Made by a program: the position numbers and the translations under genes. Shown here in pieces: positions 9,401-17,467 of a DNA stretch of 64,000 nucleotides. The DNA comes from Paenibacillus assamensis DSM 18201. GTDB taxonomy: Bacteria; Bacillota; Bacilli; Paenibacillales; Paenibacillaceae. The notes under the pieces are model-generated. The model saw only the letters and a program-made list of their open reading frames with translations. It had not been told where the DNA came from and searched no databases. Within the stretch, counting starts at the first letter, position 1, and each line of letters begins with the position of its first letter. The stretch spans positions 186,001 to 250,000 of the forward strand of contig NZ_AULU01000006.1 in NCBI RefSeq assembly GCF_000422445.1. Reading direction: 5' to 3'.

Positions 9401-10015
9401 TTGAGTGCTTTATCTCGTGTAAATCGTATTGTAATCGGTATAGGTGGGAATTGTTCGGTAGCCTATCAAATAAGACGATTAGGTTTGCGGCAAGCTTCTT
9501 ATCCACTAGATTGGTTCAGTATGCCCAATGCGGGTCTGACTGCTTCACTTATTCAATCCAATTTCTCTTCATTTATGGACAGAGACAACTTGGATATTAT
9601 CGGAATTACTGATAATGGACTGTATTATCATGTAGTAGATCGAAAATGGGACTGTCATTCCTTTCATGACTTTCCTGTTGTTGAGGGAGAGCCTCCTTTA
9701 TACAACTATGAGTTGTACTATCAACTATTGGAGAAGCGTATTCGTAGATTTTTAGATGATGTGAGGATGGATAAGCCAATTACACTTATTAGAATGGGAT
9801 ATGCACAACAAGACATACGATTGTTAGAAGAAGCGATATCTACCTTGCGTAAATATTCGTTCGAATTGTTGTTGCTAAATGAGTCTGGTGATTGTAAGCA
9901 GCTAGAGTTGATTGCTAGGTATAAAAGTACGCTGCAATATCTCATGCCTACTGGCTCATCATGGTATGGAGATGACGACGCTTGGGAGCTACTAGCTAGC
10001 GATTTGTTAAAATAG
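9401..10015 (+). CDS. DUF1796 family putative papain-like cysteine peptidase
   Basis: 204 aa from TTG 9401. The ribosome site AGGAGGGGGG (9385-9394) lies 6 bases before this TTG, while ATG 9380 precedes the site and is unlikely to be used. The N-terminal motif IGIGGNCSVAYQIRRLGLR with Cys18, followed by YPLDWF, is the signature of DUF1796, a family predicted to have a papain-like fold with this cysteine as nucleophile. No signal peptide is visible, so it is probably cytoplasmic. Neighbours are the 137-aa protein and a propeller-like protein 27 bases downstream, probably in one transcript with the latter. Substrate unknown. Confidence 0.78.
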   Translation: MSALSRVNRIVIGIGGNCSVAYQIRRLGLRQASYPLDWFSMPNAGLTASLIQSNFSSFMDRDNLDIIGITDNGLYYHVVDRKWDCHSFHDFPVVEGEPPLYNYELYYQLLEKRIRRFLDDVRMDKPITLIRMGYAQQDIRLLEEAISTLRKYSFELLLLNESGDCKQLELIARYKSTLQYLMPTGSSWYGDDDAWELLASDLLK

Positions 10016-10042
10016 AGAAGTAAGGGTCTAAATAAGGTTGAG

Positions 10043-11020
10043 ATGATCGTGCGCAGCTACTCTGATGATACAGGTGATTGTATGGCTCAATTTGCTGTTC
10101 TATGCGAGCCTAATGTTGTGGTTCTCTTAGATGAGAACTTAAACATCGTTTGGCGCTGGGAATGGAAGCAGGGCAGACTAAATGGTTTAGAAAAAGAGGC
10201 CCAAGGCAATACGTTATTGGTAATGGAGCAGGGAGGGCGGCATTGGATAAGAATCTATCCTATGACGGATCAGGTCGAACGATATATCGCTGCAGAAGAG
10301 AGTTATTCCTTTGACAGCATTTTACCATTTATAAACCAATTTGAAGTAAGTTGCTTGGCAGGGATGCTCAGAGCATCTCAACAGTTCCGTTTCATTGCTT
10401 TAAGAGACAAAAAAGTATATGTTGGCGGACCCTATGGTATTGGTTTTATACCACATCAAATGTATTCGCTGCAAGATGGCAAAAGGATACTATTTACGAG
10501 CCATACTTCATCCACAATGAGAATATTAGATTTTACAACTGGGGAGATTACACATACGATTCAGGCTGGAGCATTAGTAGCAGATGCGGGCGTTAGCATA
10601 GATAATAACTTGTTATTTGCATGTAGTGCGATGGAGAACACATTGCGTATTTGGCATTTACATTCGCTGCAACTTGCCTCTAAAGTCATTCACACTGGGG
10701 AAGGACCTAACCAAATCGTAACCTCACAAGATCAACTTGAACAGTTGCTCATTCACTGTACAGATGAGAGTAGCCTTGAGATTCGAGGGATGATAGATGG
10801 TCAAATAAGAAAGCGCATCACTCTCGAAGGAGCAATGCGCCATTCTTCTATTCGTATTCATAGTTGGATTAAAAATTACATTCTTCTGTCAGGCGTAAAT
10901 AAAGACCCATATATCGCTTGGTGGAATCTAGATAGCGAAACAATATCGTCTATTACGCCGTTGCCGGGCAAGCCACTCCGTGTCATTTCACTCCATGAAA
11001 AGGTGAGCTTCAGAGTGTGA
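10043..11020 (+). CDS. beta-propeller-like protein of unknown function
   Basis: 325 aa. Repeated blade-like elements with about 40-residue spacing can be read, for example VVVLLDENLNIVWRWEW, RILFTSHTSSTMRILDFTTGEI, LLFACSAMENTLRIWHLHSLQL and YIAWWNLDSETIS, resembling WD40/YVTN propellers. No signal peptide. The start is uncertain between ATG 10043 (weak AGGTTGAG) and ATG 10082 (AGGTGA 4 bases before). It follows the DUF1796 gene by 27 bases, suggesting joint expression and perhaps a protein-protein interaction role. Not further assignable. Confidence 0.65.
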   Translation: MIVRSYSDDTGDCMAQFAVLCEPNVVVLLDENLNIVWRWEWKQGRLNGLEKEAQGNTLLVMEQGGRHWIRIYPMTDQVERYIAAEESYSFDSILPFINQFEVSCLAGMLRASQQFRFIALRDKKVYVGGPYGIGFIPHQMYSLQDGKRILFTSHTSSTMRILDFTTGEITHTIQAGALVADAGVSIDNNLLFACSAMENTLRIWHLHSLQLASKVIHTGEGPNQIVTSQDQLEQLLIHCTDESSLEIRGMIDGQIRKRITLEGAMRHSSIRIHSWIKNYILLSGVNKDPYIAWWNLDSETISSITPLPGKPLRVISLHEKVSFRV

Positions 11021-11065
11021 CAGACTCATTTGTCGGGTCGATAGTTAAATAATGCTTAGTTGTAC

Positions 11066-11305
11066 CTAGTACAAAGATAAAGCGAGTGTGTCATTTTCCC
11101 ATTTCGAGTGCAAGATAGCTTCTGAACCAACGATCTCGATACTTATAAGCGTATCTAGACATTTCTTGATGGCACGCTTACCCGTAAATAGTTTACGATT
11201 CAATGCATCTTTAAGTAGAGAGAATGTATTCTTATGTGAAATAGTTGTGCAAAACACTGGGATTTGGCGATCTTGAAATTCAATATATACAGTTTTCTTC
11301 AACAT
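11066..11305 (-). CDS. small hypothetical protein (79 aa)
   Basis: 79 aa from ATG 11305, which has GGAGG 8 bases upstream; the frame is open to 11392 but upstream codons lack a site. The protein starts MLKKTVYIEFQDRQIPVF and is mixed alpha/beta and basic, with a KRAIKKCLD segment. No signal peptide. I do not recognise a family. It converges with the propeller gene, and no clear terminator lies between them. Confidence 0.55.
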   Translation of the reverse strand: MLKKTVYIEFQDRQIPVFCTTISHKNTFSLLKDALNRKLFTGKRAIKKCLDTLISIEIVGSEAILHSKWENDTLALSLY

Positions 11306-11473
11306 AACTTGTACCTCCATTACAACGTATATGTTTTCTATGAATTTATAATAAACAGTCAACATTAAACCAACCTTAAAAAGAGAAGACAATGTTGTAA
11401 CAAAACGACCGTTTTTGATTAAAATTATTTAATAGAAGCGGATTTCACGTCATTCTTTCCATAAACAAGCAAT

Positions 11474-11520
11474 AAAAAAGCGGCTTCTCTATCGATGTTA
11501 CATCGTAGAGAAGCCGCTTT
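11474..11520 (-). terminator. strong terminator of the YxcD-Tim44-like operon
   Basis: A 15-bp perfect stem (11477-11491 with 11506-11520) plus an inner CGATG/CATCG stem, followed on the minus strand by TTTTTATTG. Confidence 0.9.
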
Positions 11521-11549
11521 GTGATTAGAATGAAATAGTTGTGTGAAGA

Positions 11550-11843
11550 TTAAGCGGAAACGTTAACGTCTGCCCACATTTCATCATCATTGAGATCGAG
11601 CTGGATATCAGAACGGAAAACACGATGACCGTACTGTTGATGAACATATTGCTCAATCGCTTCTAGTAGATTCATCTCTACTAAATATTGCTGTCGGCCT
11701 TGAATCCATACTTGAGCGGTAAATCCATATTGTTCATCCCAGCATAATTCTACCTCGATATCTGTAGGTTGAACTTGTCTGCGCATTGCCATATTGAGAC
11801 ATACTGCATTAACAAGCTCGTCCATAGACAATCGTAGTGTCAT
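11550..11843 (-). CDS. YxcD-like (DUF2653) family protein
   Basis: 97 aa, small acidic soluble protein. The segments DELVNAVCLNMAMRRQVQPTDIEVEL and WDEQYGFTAQVWIQGRQQ fit the YxcD/DUF2653 proteins of Bacillales; the C-terminal SDIQLDLNDDEMWADVNV is rich in Asp. No function is established for the family. Its ATG overlaps the stop of the upstream Tim44-like gene by one base (TAATG, 11845-11841), so the two are translationally coupled. Confidence 0.65.
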   Translation of the reverse strand: MTLRLSMDELVNAVCLNMAMRRQVQPTDIEVELCWDEQYGFTAQVWIQGRQQYLVEMNLLEAIEQYVHQQYGHRVFRSDIQLDLNDDEMWADVNVSA

Positions 11844-12283
11844 TAGTTGAAACCTCCATGTGAAGAACGAGCTTTACGTGAATCACGCCATTTGCGGAAT
11901 ATGATCGATGCAACCATAAATAATAGTACGATTGCAAATACGTTGACCATAAGACCAAGAATGTTACCCAACATTCCCATGTCACCGAACAATCCACCAA
12001 ATAGCATTCCAGCAAGTCCACCGATCATCATCCCTTTAAGGAAGCTGCCGCCAAAGCTAGGCTTAGAAGTCTTTGGTGGAGTTGTAGTTGTAGCTTTGTT
12101 CGTTGGTTGGTTTGCTTTGTTTGTAGAAGATACGCCAGAATCATTCTTCGTCGGCGCTGGGTTGTATTTCTTAACCCCAGAACTGAAACCACCGCCGCTG
12201 CGCTTCTTAGCGTCAACGATACCAGGTGCCGTTACGGCGAATAGAAGTGTAATAGCCATGAAAGCCGCCATTAATTTACGCAT
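11843..12283 (-). CDS. secreted/membrane Tim44-like small protein
   Basis: 146 aa. Residues 1-25 form a signal peptide ending near VDA-KK. A basic, Ser/Thr/Pro/Asn-rich linker (26-78, GGGFSSG then repeated Thr and Pro) follows, then a Gly/Met-rich hydrophobic region (about 79-100) and a membrane helix (about 105-128) before a basic cytoplasmic-type tail. The layout matches short Paenibacillus and Bacillus proteins annotated as Tim44-like, but the Tim44 domain itself is absent. Function unknown; co-transcribed with the YxcD-like gene. Confidence 0.65.
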   Translation of the reverse strand: MRKLMAAFMAITLLFAVTAPGIVDAKKRSGGGFSSGVKKYNPAPTKNDSGVSSTNKANQPTNKATTTTPPKTSKPSFGGSFLKGMMIGGLAGMLFGGLFGDMGMLGNILGLMVNVFAIVLLFMVASIIFRKWRDSRKARSSHGGFN

Positions 12284-12369
12284 AATTGCCTCCTCAGATG
12301 ATGAATCATATAATTTTGTTATCCTTAAGATTGTTTACGGATAAAGTCACGAATGGTTTCAAAAAACAT

Positions 12370-12384
12370 TTGTAATTGTTACAA
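12370..12384. promoter_or_regulatory. perfect inverted repeat in the divergent promoter region
   Basis: TTGTAA-TTG-TTACAA, a 6+3+6 palindrome between the Tim44-like operon (minus) and the DUF309 gene (plus). It is a possible operator; no cognate regulator is identified. Confidence 0.4.
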
Positions 12385-12440
12385 TAATCATGGAAATTGA
12401 ATAGAGATGGAAATAATGCTCTTGAGGAAGCTGGTGACAA

Positions 12441-12980
12441 ATGTATAATCACAATTATGTTCGTTATTTAATAGAGTTTCACGTTACCCGTGATTGGTTT
12501 GAATGCCATGAAATTATGGAAGAAATGTGGAAGGAAGAGCTAGATGCTGATAAACAGACTTTATGGTTATCACTCGTAAGAATTGCAGTTGGTCTGTACC
12601 ATGAGCGAAGAGGCAACAGCAAAGGCGCACTTAAAATGCTGACTCTCGTTCAAAATGATGCCAAAGATTTGAATTGGCATTCTTTAGGCTTGGATAAGGA
12701 TAAACTGCTCGTGCAAATAGACCAACGTGTTGCTAAAGTAAAAAAAGAGGCAGAACAAAGTATGCAATCGGAGCCTATTGAAGCTTTTGAAGTCATGAAT
12801 CTTCCTATTTCAGACGATCGATTATTGGAGCAGTGTAAAGCTCAGTGCCTCAGCGAATCGATGGAATGGAAGTTGGAGCCTCCTATCTGGAGTGAAGAAC
12901 TGATTCATCGTCACAGTCTTAGAGACCGTTCCGAAGTGATTGCAGCTCGTCATGCTGCGATGCAGCAAAGGCAGCAATAA
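12441..12980 (+). CDS. DUF309 domain-containing protein
   Basis: 179 aa. The first 70 residues carry the DUF309 signature HVTRDWFECHEIMEEMWKEE followed by LVRIAVGLYHERRGNSKGALKML, a conserved helical fold with invariant His and Glu that could bind a metal. The C-terminal part (about 105-179) is acidic and unlike a known domain. Function unknown. Divergent from the Tim44-like operon. Confidence 0.82.
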   Translation: MYNHNYVRYLIEFHVTRDWFECHEIMEEMWKEELDADKQTLWLSLVRIAVGLYHERRGNSKGALKMLTLVQNDAKDLNWHSLGLDKDKLLVQIDQRVAKVKKEAEQSMQSEPIEAFEVMNLPISDDRLLEQCKAQCLSESMEWKLEPPIWSEELIHRHSLRDRSEVIAARHAAMQQRQQ

Positions 12981-12983
12981 ATA

Positions 12984-13020
12984 ACAACCGCAGTTGTCCG
13001 TTGGGATAATCTGCGGTTGT
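12984..13020. terminator. hairpin between the convergent DUF309 and PadR genes
   Basis: Stem ACAACCGCAG / CTGCGGTTGT (12984-12993 and 13011-13020). The T-rich flank (TATTTATTG) is on the minus-strand side, so it best terminates the PadR gene. Confidence 0.6.
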
Positions 13021-13044
13021 AGCTTGCTTCAATTATTCGCTTGT

Positions 13045-13584
13045 TTACACATCTTGTCCGTCCTCAAGCATTTGAATAACCCATTTACACCACTCGATTT
13101 GTCCTTCTGCGAGAGAAACTGCACGATTCAACAAAATATAATCTCCAAAATGTTTGGAACGAATATGACGTTCTTCTTCAGGGATGCGGGTCAATAACTT
13201 TTCGTAATAGGCAATCTTGGTCTCTAGCTGCTTCATGCGAGCGAGGAATAGAGGGGCTGCTGTATTGCGGTCAGTCATCCAGATACAGTTAGCTTTTAGG
13301 CTTAGTTCGTCACGGAAAGCGGTTTCGGCTGGTGGGTCACCAAGCCACTCCATAACAGCTTCACGTCCCAAATCGGTTATCGTGTACACTTTCTTATCTG
13401 GCTTGTCCCTTTGCTCAATGCGTTCATATTGTACGTAGTTCTCACGTTCCAGCTTGGCGAGCAACGGATAAATTTGACTATGTTTCGCTTGCCAGAATGG
13501 TTGAATACGCAGCATTAAATCATACCCAGAACACGGCTCTTTGGCTAACAACCCCAACAAACCATAGGATAACGTATTTAACAT
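13045..13584 (-). CDS. PadR family transcriptional regulator
   Basis: 179 aa. N-terminal PadR winged helix (1-75: YGLLGLLAKEPCSGYDLM, HSQIYPLLAKLERENYV, KKVYTITDLGREAV) followed by a C-terminal helical dimerisation domain of the Vir_act_alpha_C type. ATG 13584 has GGAG 8 bases upstream. It is divergent from the MFS transporter at 13777; local repression of that transporter is a reasonable inference because PadR repressors often control adjacent exporters. Confidence 0.9.
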   Translation of the reverse strand: MLNTLSYGLLGLLAKEPCSGYDLMLRIQPFWQAKHSQIYPLLAKLERENYVQYERIEQRDKPDKKVYTITDLGREAVMEWLGDPPAETAFRDELSLKANCIWMTDRNTAAPLFLARMKQLETKIAYYEKLLTRIPEEERHIRSKHFGDYILLNRAVSLAEGQIEWCKWVIQMLEDGQDV

Positions 13585-13776
13585 ATCAGGAACTCCTTCC
13601 TAATTCGAAGTTGATATCGTTCATCCATACATGTACCTCACTGAACGTGCCGTGCGAGATGGGAACAACTACATTATAAGAAAAAAAATCTAATAGGCAA
13701 GTATTTTAATCATAAAAGTAGAGATTAAGTTGAAAAGGGGCGGATTTTTATACATAACAGAAAAAAAATAGAAATT

Positions 13777-15210
13777 TTGTTTTTGTTATGTTCCTTACTT
13801 GGTGTGTTTATGTCGATGTATGGAATAAGCGGTTATACGGTCATGATTCCGATCTGGAAGGCCTACTGGGGCATAAACATAGATCAGGCTCAATGGTCCT
13901 TAATTGGATTCATGGCAGCTGCTGGAGTGTCGATGACACTTTCTGGATATGCAATGGAGCGGTGGGGGATACGTAAAGTGCTGGTGGCAGCAACCACTGT
14001 ATCTACGATATTTTCTTGTATGGGCAGCATGTTAACGGATTGGGAGTCACTTGTGGCCATTCGTATTGTGTCAGGCCTATGTGTGGGCGTGATTACTCCG
14101 CTAACGGTTTCACTGATTTATCATCATATCGCTGAAGAAAAAAGAGCATCGGCTATGGGCTGGTGGTCCATGGCGGCCATGTTGGGACCTGCGATTGGAC
14201 CTGTTATAAGTGGATGGTTGTACGTTCAGTTTGGATGGTCAAGTTTATTTCTGTTCACTGGATTGCTTAATATTTGTATGTTAGCTTGCCTTAGCCAGCT
14301 ACCAAGACAATCAATGTCGCTCTCCTATTCTGCATTCCCATTGCGACAATTCGTTCTGGCCGGTACGGGAAGCGCATGTGTAATTATTGGCTTAAGCCAA
14401 ATCCATCATTGGTTTGGAGTAGGTTGGGGGTATGGATTGGTAGCAGTGGCAGGAAGCGGAATGCTAGCGCGGCTCGCTCATAGCAGTGCTGCGGACAAGC
14501 AACCTTTACTTTATTGGCGATTATTTAAAAATCGTTTATGGAAGCTTACGATGCTATGGAACGGGATCGTAACGCTAGCGCTTTATGCAGGGACTTATTT
14601 GATGCCCCTTTATTTGATGGATGTACAAGGGTGGAATGCGGCTGACAGTGGTTGGATTATGTTATTCCCCTCTTTTGTTATGGTCTTGCTTGCACCAATA
14701 GTAGGGAGATTGTATGATGTGGTAGGGCCACAGAGACTGCTGTTCTCGGGATTAATACTGATGCTTGTTGGATCGTTGTTATTAGCTTCCATGAATGGCG
14801 CTGTTTCGCTTTTTATGGTCATTAGTGCGATGTTTATCCGCAGCGTAGGTGTTAGCTTGGTAACGATGCCAGGCAATCATATGAGTATGGTATGTCTGGA
14901 AAATGAACATGTAGCTCAAGGATCGGCTCTATCTAATTGGCTGAAACAACTGTTAAGTGCATGTTCCATCGCTATTTATTCGGCAATTGTCATGCTAGGG
15001 CATACTTCCACTGATGGACATGTAGTGACAGTAAGCCGTATACAAGCAGCTTTTTGGGTCTCTGTTGTATTCATATTGCTGCTACTTCCGATATGGTGGC
15101 TATTGTTTAAAGGCCGCAGAAAAATATCGTTGTCATCGACTAGCTTGAACGGTGGTCAGCGGAATACCAATAATTTGAAGACTGTAGCTGAGAAAGAGAG
15201 AGTTATATGA
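13777..15210 (+). CDS. MFS transporter, DHA2/EmrB-like
   Basis: About 477 aa with 12-14 hydrophobic helices. The MFS loop 2-3 motif appears as GYAMERWGIRKVL, the motif C-like GPAIGPVISGWLYVQFGWSSLF is typical of drug/H+ antiporters, and PIVGRLYDVVGPQRLL is the mid-protein repeat. The start is uncertain: TTG 13777 has no ribosome site, while AAAGGGGCGG (13734-13743) lies 6 bases before ATA 13750, which would add HNRKKIEIL before the first helix. The stop overlaps the CobW gene by 4 bases (ATGA), so the two are coupled. Substrate unknown; the link to a metallochaperone raises the possibility of a metal complex or metallophore. Confidence 0.85.
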   Translation: MFLLCSLLGVFMSMYGISGYTVMIPIWKAYWGINIDQAQWSLIGFMAAAGVSMTLSGYAMERWGIRKVLVAATTVSTIFSCMGSMLTDWESLVAIRIVSGLCVGVITPLTVSLIYHHIAEEKRASAMGWWSMAAMLGPAIGPVISGWLYVQFGWSSLFLFTGLLNICMLACLSQLPRQSMSLSYSAFPLRQFVLAGTGSACVIIGLSQIHHWFGVGWGYGLVAVAGSGMLARLAHSSAADKQPLLYWRLFKNRLWKLTMLWNGIVTLALYAGTYLMPLYLMDVQGWNAADSGWIMLFPSFVMVLLAPIVGRLYDVVGPQRLLFSGLILMLVGSLLLASMNGAVSLFMVISAMFIRSVGVSLVTMPGNHMSMVCLENEHVAQGSALSNWLKQLLSACSIAIYSAIVMLGHTSTDGHVVTVSRIQAAFWVSVVFILLLLPIWWLLFKGRRKISLSSTSLNGGQRNTNNLKTVAEKERVI

Positions 15211-16289
15211 AACATAATCATTCAATAATGGACTTACTTACTTCTTCTAGTGAACGTCAAGATATACCGGTTGTTATTTTGGCTGGTTTTCTAGGGAGCG
15301 GCAAGACGACGCTTCTTCAGCAGTGGACGCAGCAATGTTTACAGCAAGGAATGAAACCTGCGGTTATTATGAATGAAGCGGGAGATGTGAATCTAGACGG
15401 GCAGCTGCTGCCTGAGGAAGTGAATATGGAAGAGCTGCTCGGTGGCTGTATATGCTGCTCAATCCGAGGCGACTTTGGCCTGAAGTTATTGGAGCTGGTA
15501 CAGGAGCATCAGCCAGATGTCGTATACGTGGAATGTACAGGCATTGCGGAGCCTATGGAGCTTGTAGATGCGTTAACAGATGTTTCTCTATACGCTCCTG
15601 TTCAATTGACGCATATTGTAACATTGGTTGATTCTCTGCAAATGTCACATTGGATAGATGATACTGCTTCGGTTAGCAAACCGAGCCGCAAGATGATGCA
15701 TTTGCTGCAAGAGCAGATTCGGGCCGCGAATTTGCTAATTGTGAATAAATGCGATCTCGTACAAGAGAAGGATATTCAGCGAGTAGAGCAGCAATTAAAA
15801 CAATGGAATAAGGAAGCGACGATTGTTTATGCAGAGCAAGCACAAGTGAAGCCTGAGCAGTGGCAGCGGAGCTTGATGTTGAGTGATGAGCTGGGTCAAG
15901 TTTCCTATCAACGAGAAGAGGGATCAACGATTCCTTCATCTTGTTCTTGTCAAGGAGAACATGTTCATGATGTTGGTTGTGAAGCGCATGCGCATCATCA
16001 ATCTTCACATGCACATGTAACCGTCTGGACACGTGCGTTGCCTACATCTGTTGACAGTCATACGTTTGAACAGTGGCTGAAGGGGCTGCCGCAGCAGGTA
16101 TATAGGGCTAAAGGAATCGTTACGTTTAGTGACACGACGACGCGATACATGTTTCAATTTGCGTATAGGCAGACGGAGTTTATCCCCATTAGACCACAGG
16201 GAGACATTGATGATGTCATCGTCTTAATCGGCGAACAGATGGATGCTGAGCAATTGTATGTTGAGCTGCAAGATATGCTTCGAGCATAA
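15207..16289 (+). CDS. CobW/G3E family GTPase, probable zinc metallochaperone
   Basis: 360 aa. Walker A GFLGSGKTT (27-35), metal site CICC (81-84), base-recognition NKCD (180-183), and a CobW C-terminal domain from about 272. Between the domains is a His/Cys-rich loop (246-270, CSCQGEHVHDVGCEAHAHHQ) suited to binding zinc. In the ZagA/YciC subgroup such proteins deliver zinc under depletion. Translationally coupled to the MFS gene and convergent with the Zur-box-linked permease pair, which supports zinc homeostasis. The exact client is not determined. Confidence 0.88.
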   Translation: MKHNHSIMDLLTSSSERQDIPVVILAGFLGSGKTTLLQQWTQQCLQQGMKPAVIMNEAGDVNLDGQLLPEEVNMEELLGGCICCSIRGDFGLKLLELVQEHQPDVVYVECTGIAEPMELVDALTDVSLYAPVQLTHIVTLVDSLQMSHWIDDTASVSKPSRKMMHLLQEQIRAANLLIVNKCDLVQEKDIQRVEQQLKQWNKEATIVYAEQAQVKPEQWQRSLMLSDELGQVSYQREEGSTIPSSCSCQGEHVHDVGCEAHAHHQSSHAHVTVWTRALPTSVDSHTFEQWLKGLPQQVYRAKGIVTFSDTTTRYMFQFAYRQTEFIPIRPQGDIDDVIVLIGEQMDAEQLYVELQDMLRA

Positions 16290-16296
16290 ACGCAAT

Positions 16297-16342
16297 AAAA
16301 AGGGTGCCATCTCGTCCAAGTTGACGGGAGCACCCTTTTACA
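16297..16342. terminator. bidirectional terminator between CobW and DUF1980 genes
   Basis: Stem AAAAGGGTGC / GCACCCTTTT (16298-16307 and 16330-16339); both sides carry T/A runs suited to termination in either direction. Confidence 0.85.
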
Positions 16343-16343
16343 T

Positions 16344-17396
16344 TTAGGAGCCAAAATCCAGATCTGGGTAAACATAAGGATCTTCTTTAGCAGGTATCGA
16401 ACGCAGTGTATCGACCTCTAGCAGCATAACTTGATTATTTTCATGCTTAGCAATCGTAAGTACACCTTCTCCCTCGACCCACTCATCTGCTTTGACATTA
16501 TGTTTCGTCTGGTTGACTGATAAAATGCCGAATGGTGACGCATCAGCGGTACAGCACTGCATGGAGAAGCGGGCGATTGCAAATCTACCTTTCTCCATCT
16601 CCTTGTCTTGATATACGAATCCCGGTATTCGTATACGTTTGCCTGCAAATTGCTCTTTATATAAATCTAGCGTCAATATAATTTCCATGTACTGTTTTTC
16701 AGTAACGACAATGACTTCTTTGTTGTATAACTGCTTTGCTAAATCTGCATATATTTGCGTAAATTCATCTGCTTCAAAAATAGGAGCTCTAGTGTTTGCG
16801 GCAAATTGTTGTTCGCTGCTAGCCTGACTTGGTTGCCCACTCTTATTTGATCGACTCTCTTTCTCAGCTTCTTGTTGAGCCGAACTGTTGCTAGGTTCAT
16901 AGACAGGGCCTGTGGAGTCTGACTTAGGAGAGGAACCAGCATCTGTTGGCGATGAAGACTGACCAGAAGTCCATTGCTTAAGTGAAGCAGATGGTGCGTA
17001 TTGAACGCCTTTTAGAGCAGCTGTTTGGCTGGACAACGGCATCGGCGGCCAAATATAGGACAAGATAAAGGGTAATAATAGCGTGATTGCAGCTGAGCAA
17101 GAGGACAAAGAGTTCGCAAATCCTCGCTTGTGCTTCGTTTCCATTGTTGTGCAATTACAGGCAGATGAATGGTTAGGTTTAGCGGGAACGACAGCCATAT
17201 AAACTTGGAACATACCAAGGATGTAACAGACGAGTGCGGTGCCTTTTACGAGCCATTCCATTCGCGGTGCTACGTACAGCGGCATCAGTTGTTGTTTTGT
17301 AATGTATACGATCATCATGCTCCATCCTAGTAACAAAAACGCACAAAACAGCTTCATCTTGCGTTCAGAGCTTAGTGAAGAGCTATTCGCATTCAA
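16344..17396 (-). CDS. DUF1980 (TIGR03943) putative permease subunit, YcgQ-like
   Basis: 350 aa from TTG 17396 with AAAGGAG about 9 bases upstream. Two N-terminal membrane helices (about 15-32 and 44-65) are followed by a short basic loop, a third helix near residue 100, a Ser/Gln-rich linker (about 135-205) and a C-terminal extracytoplasmic domain with FQ-type beta strands and the conserved SMQCCTADASPFGI. This family occurs next to DUF318 permeases and CobW proteins in metal-responsive operons. Downstream of the permease gene by 71 bases, in the same transcript. Biochemical role not established. Confidence 0.85.
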   Translation of the reverse strand: MNANSSSLSSERKMKLFCAFLLLGWSMMIVYITKQQLMPLYVAPRMEWLVKGTALVCYILGMFQVYMAVVPAKPNHSSACNCTTMETKHKRGFANSLSSCSAAITLLLPFILSYIWPPMPLSSQTAALKGVQYAPSASLKQWTSGQSSSPTDAGSSPKSDSTGPVYEPSNSSAQQEAEKESRSNKSGQPSQASSEQQFAANTRAPIFEADEFTQIYADLAKQLYNKEVIVVTEKQYMEIILTLDLYKEQFAGKRIRIPGFVYQDKEMEKGRFAIARFSMQCCTADASPFGILSVNQTKHNVKADEWVEGEGVLTIAKHENNQVMLLEVDTLRSIPAKEDPYVYPDLDFGS

Positions 17397-17467
17397 TCGT
17401 TATCACTCCTTTATACTCCTTTTCATAAATAGAATATTCATATATCGGTTGAAAATATTTCAGGATA

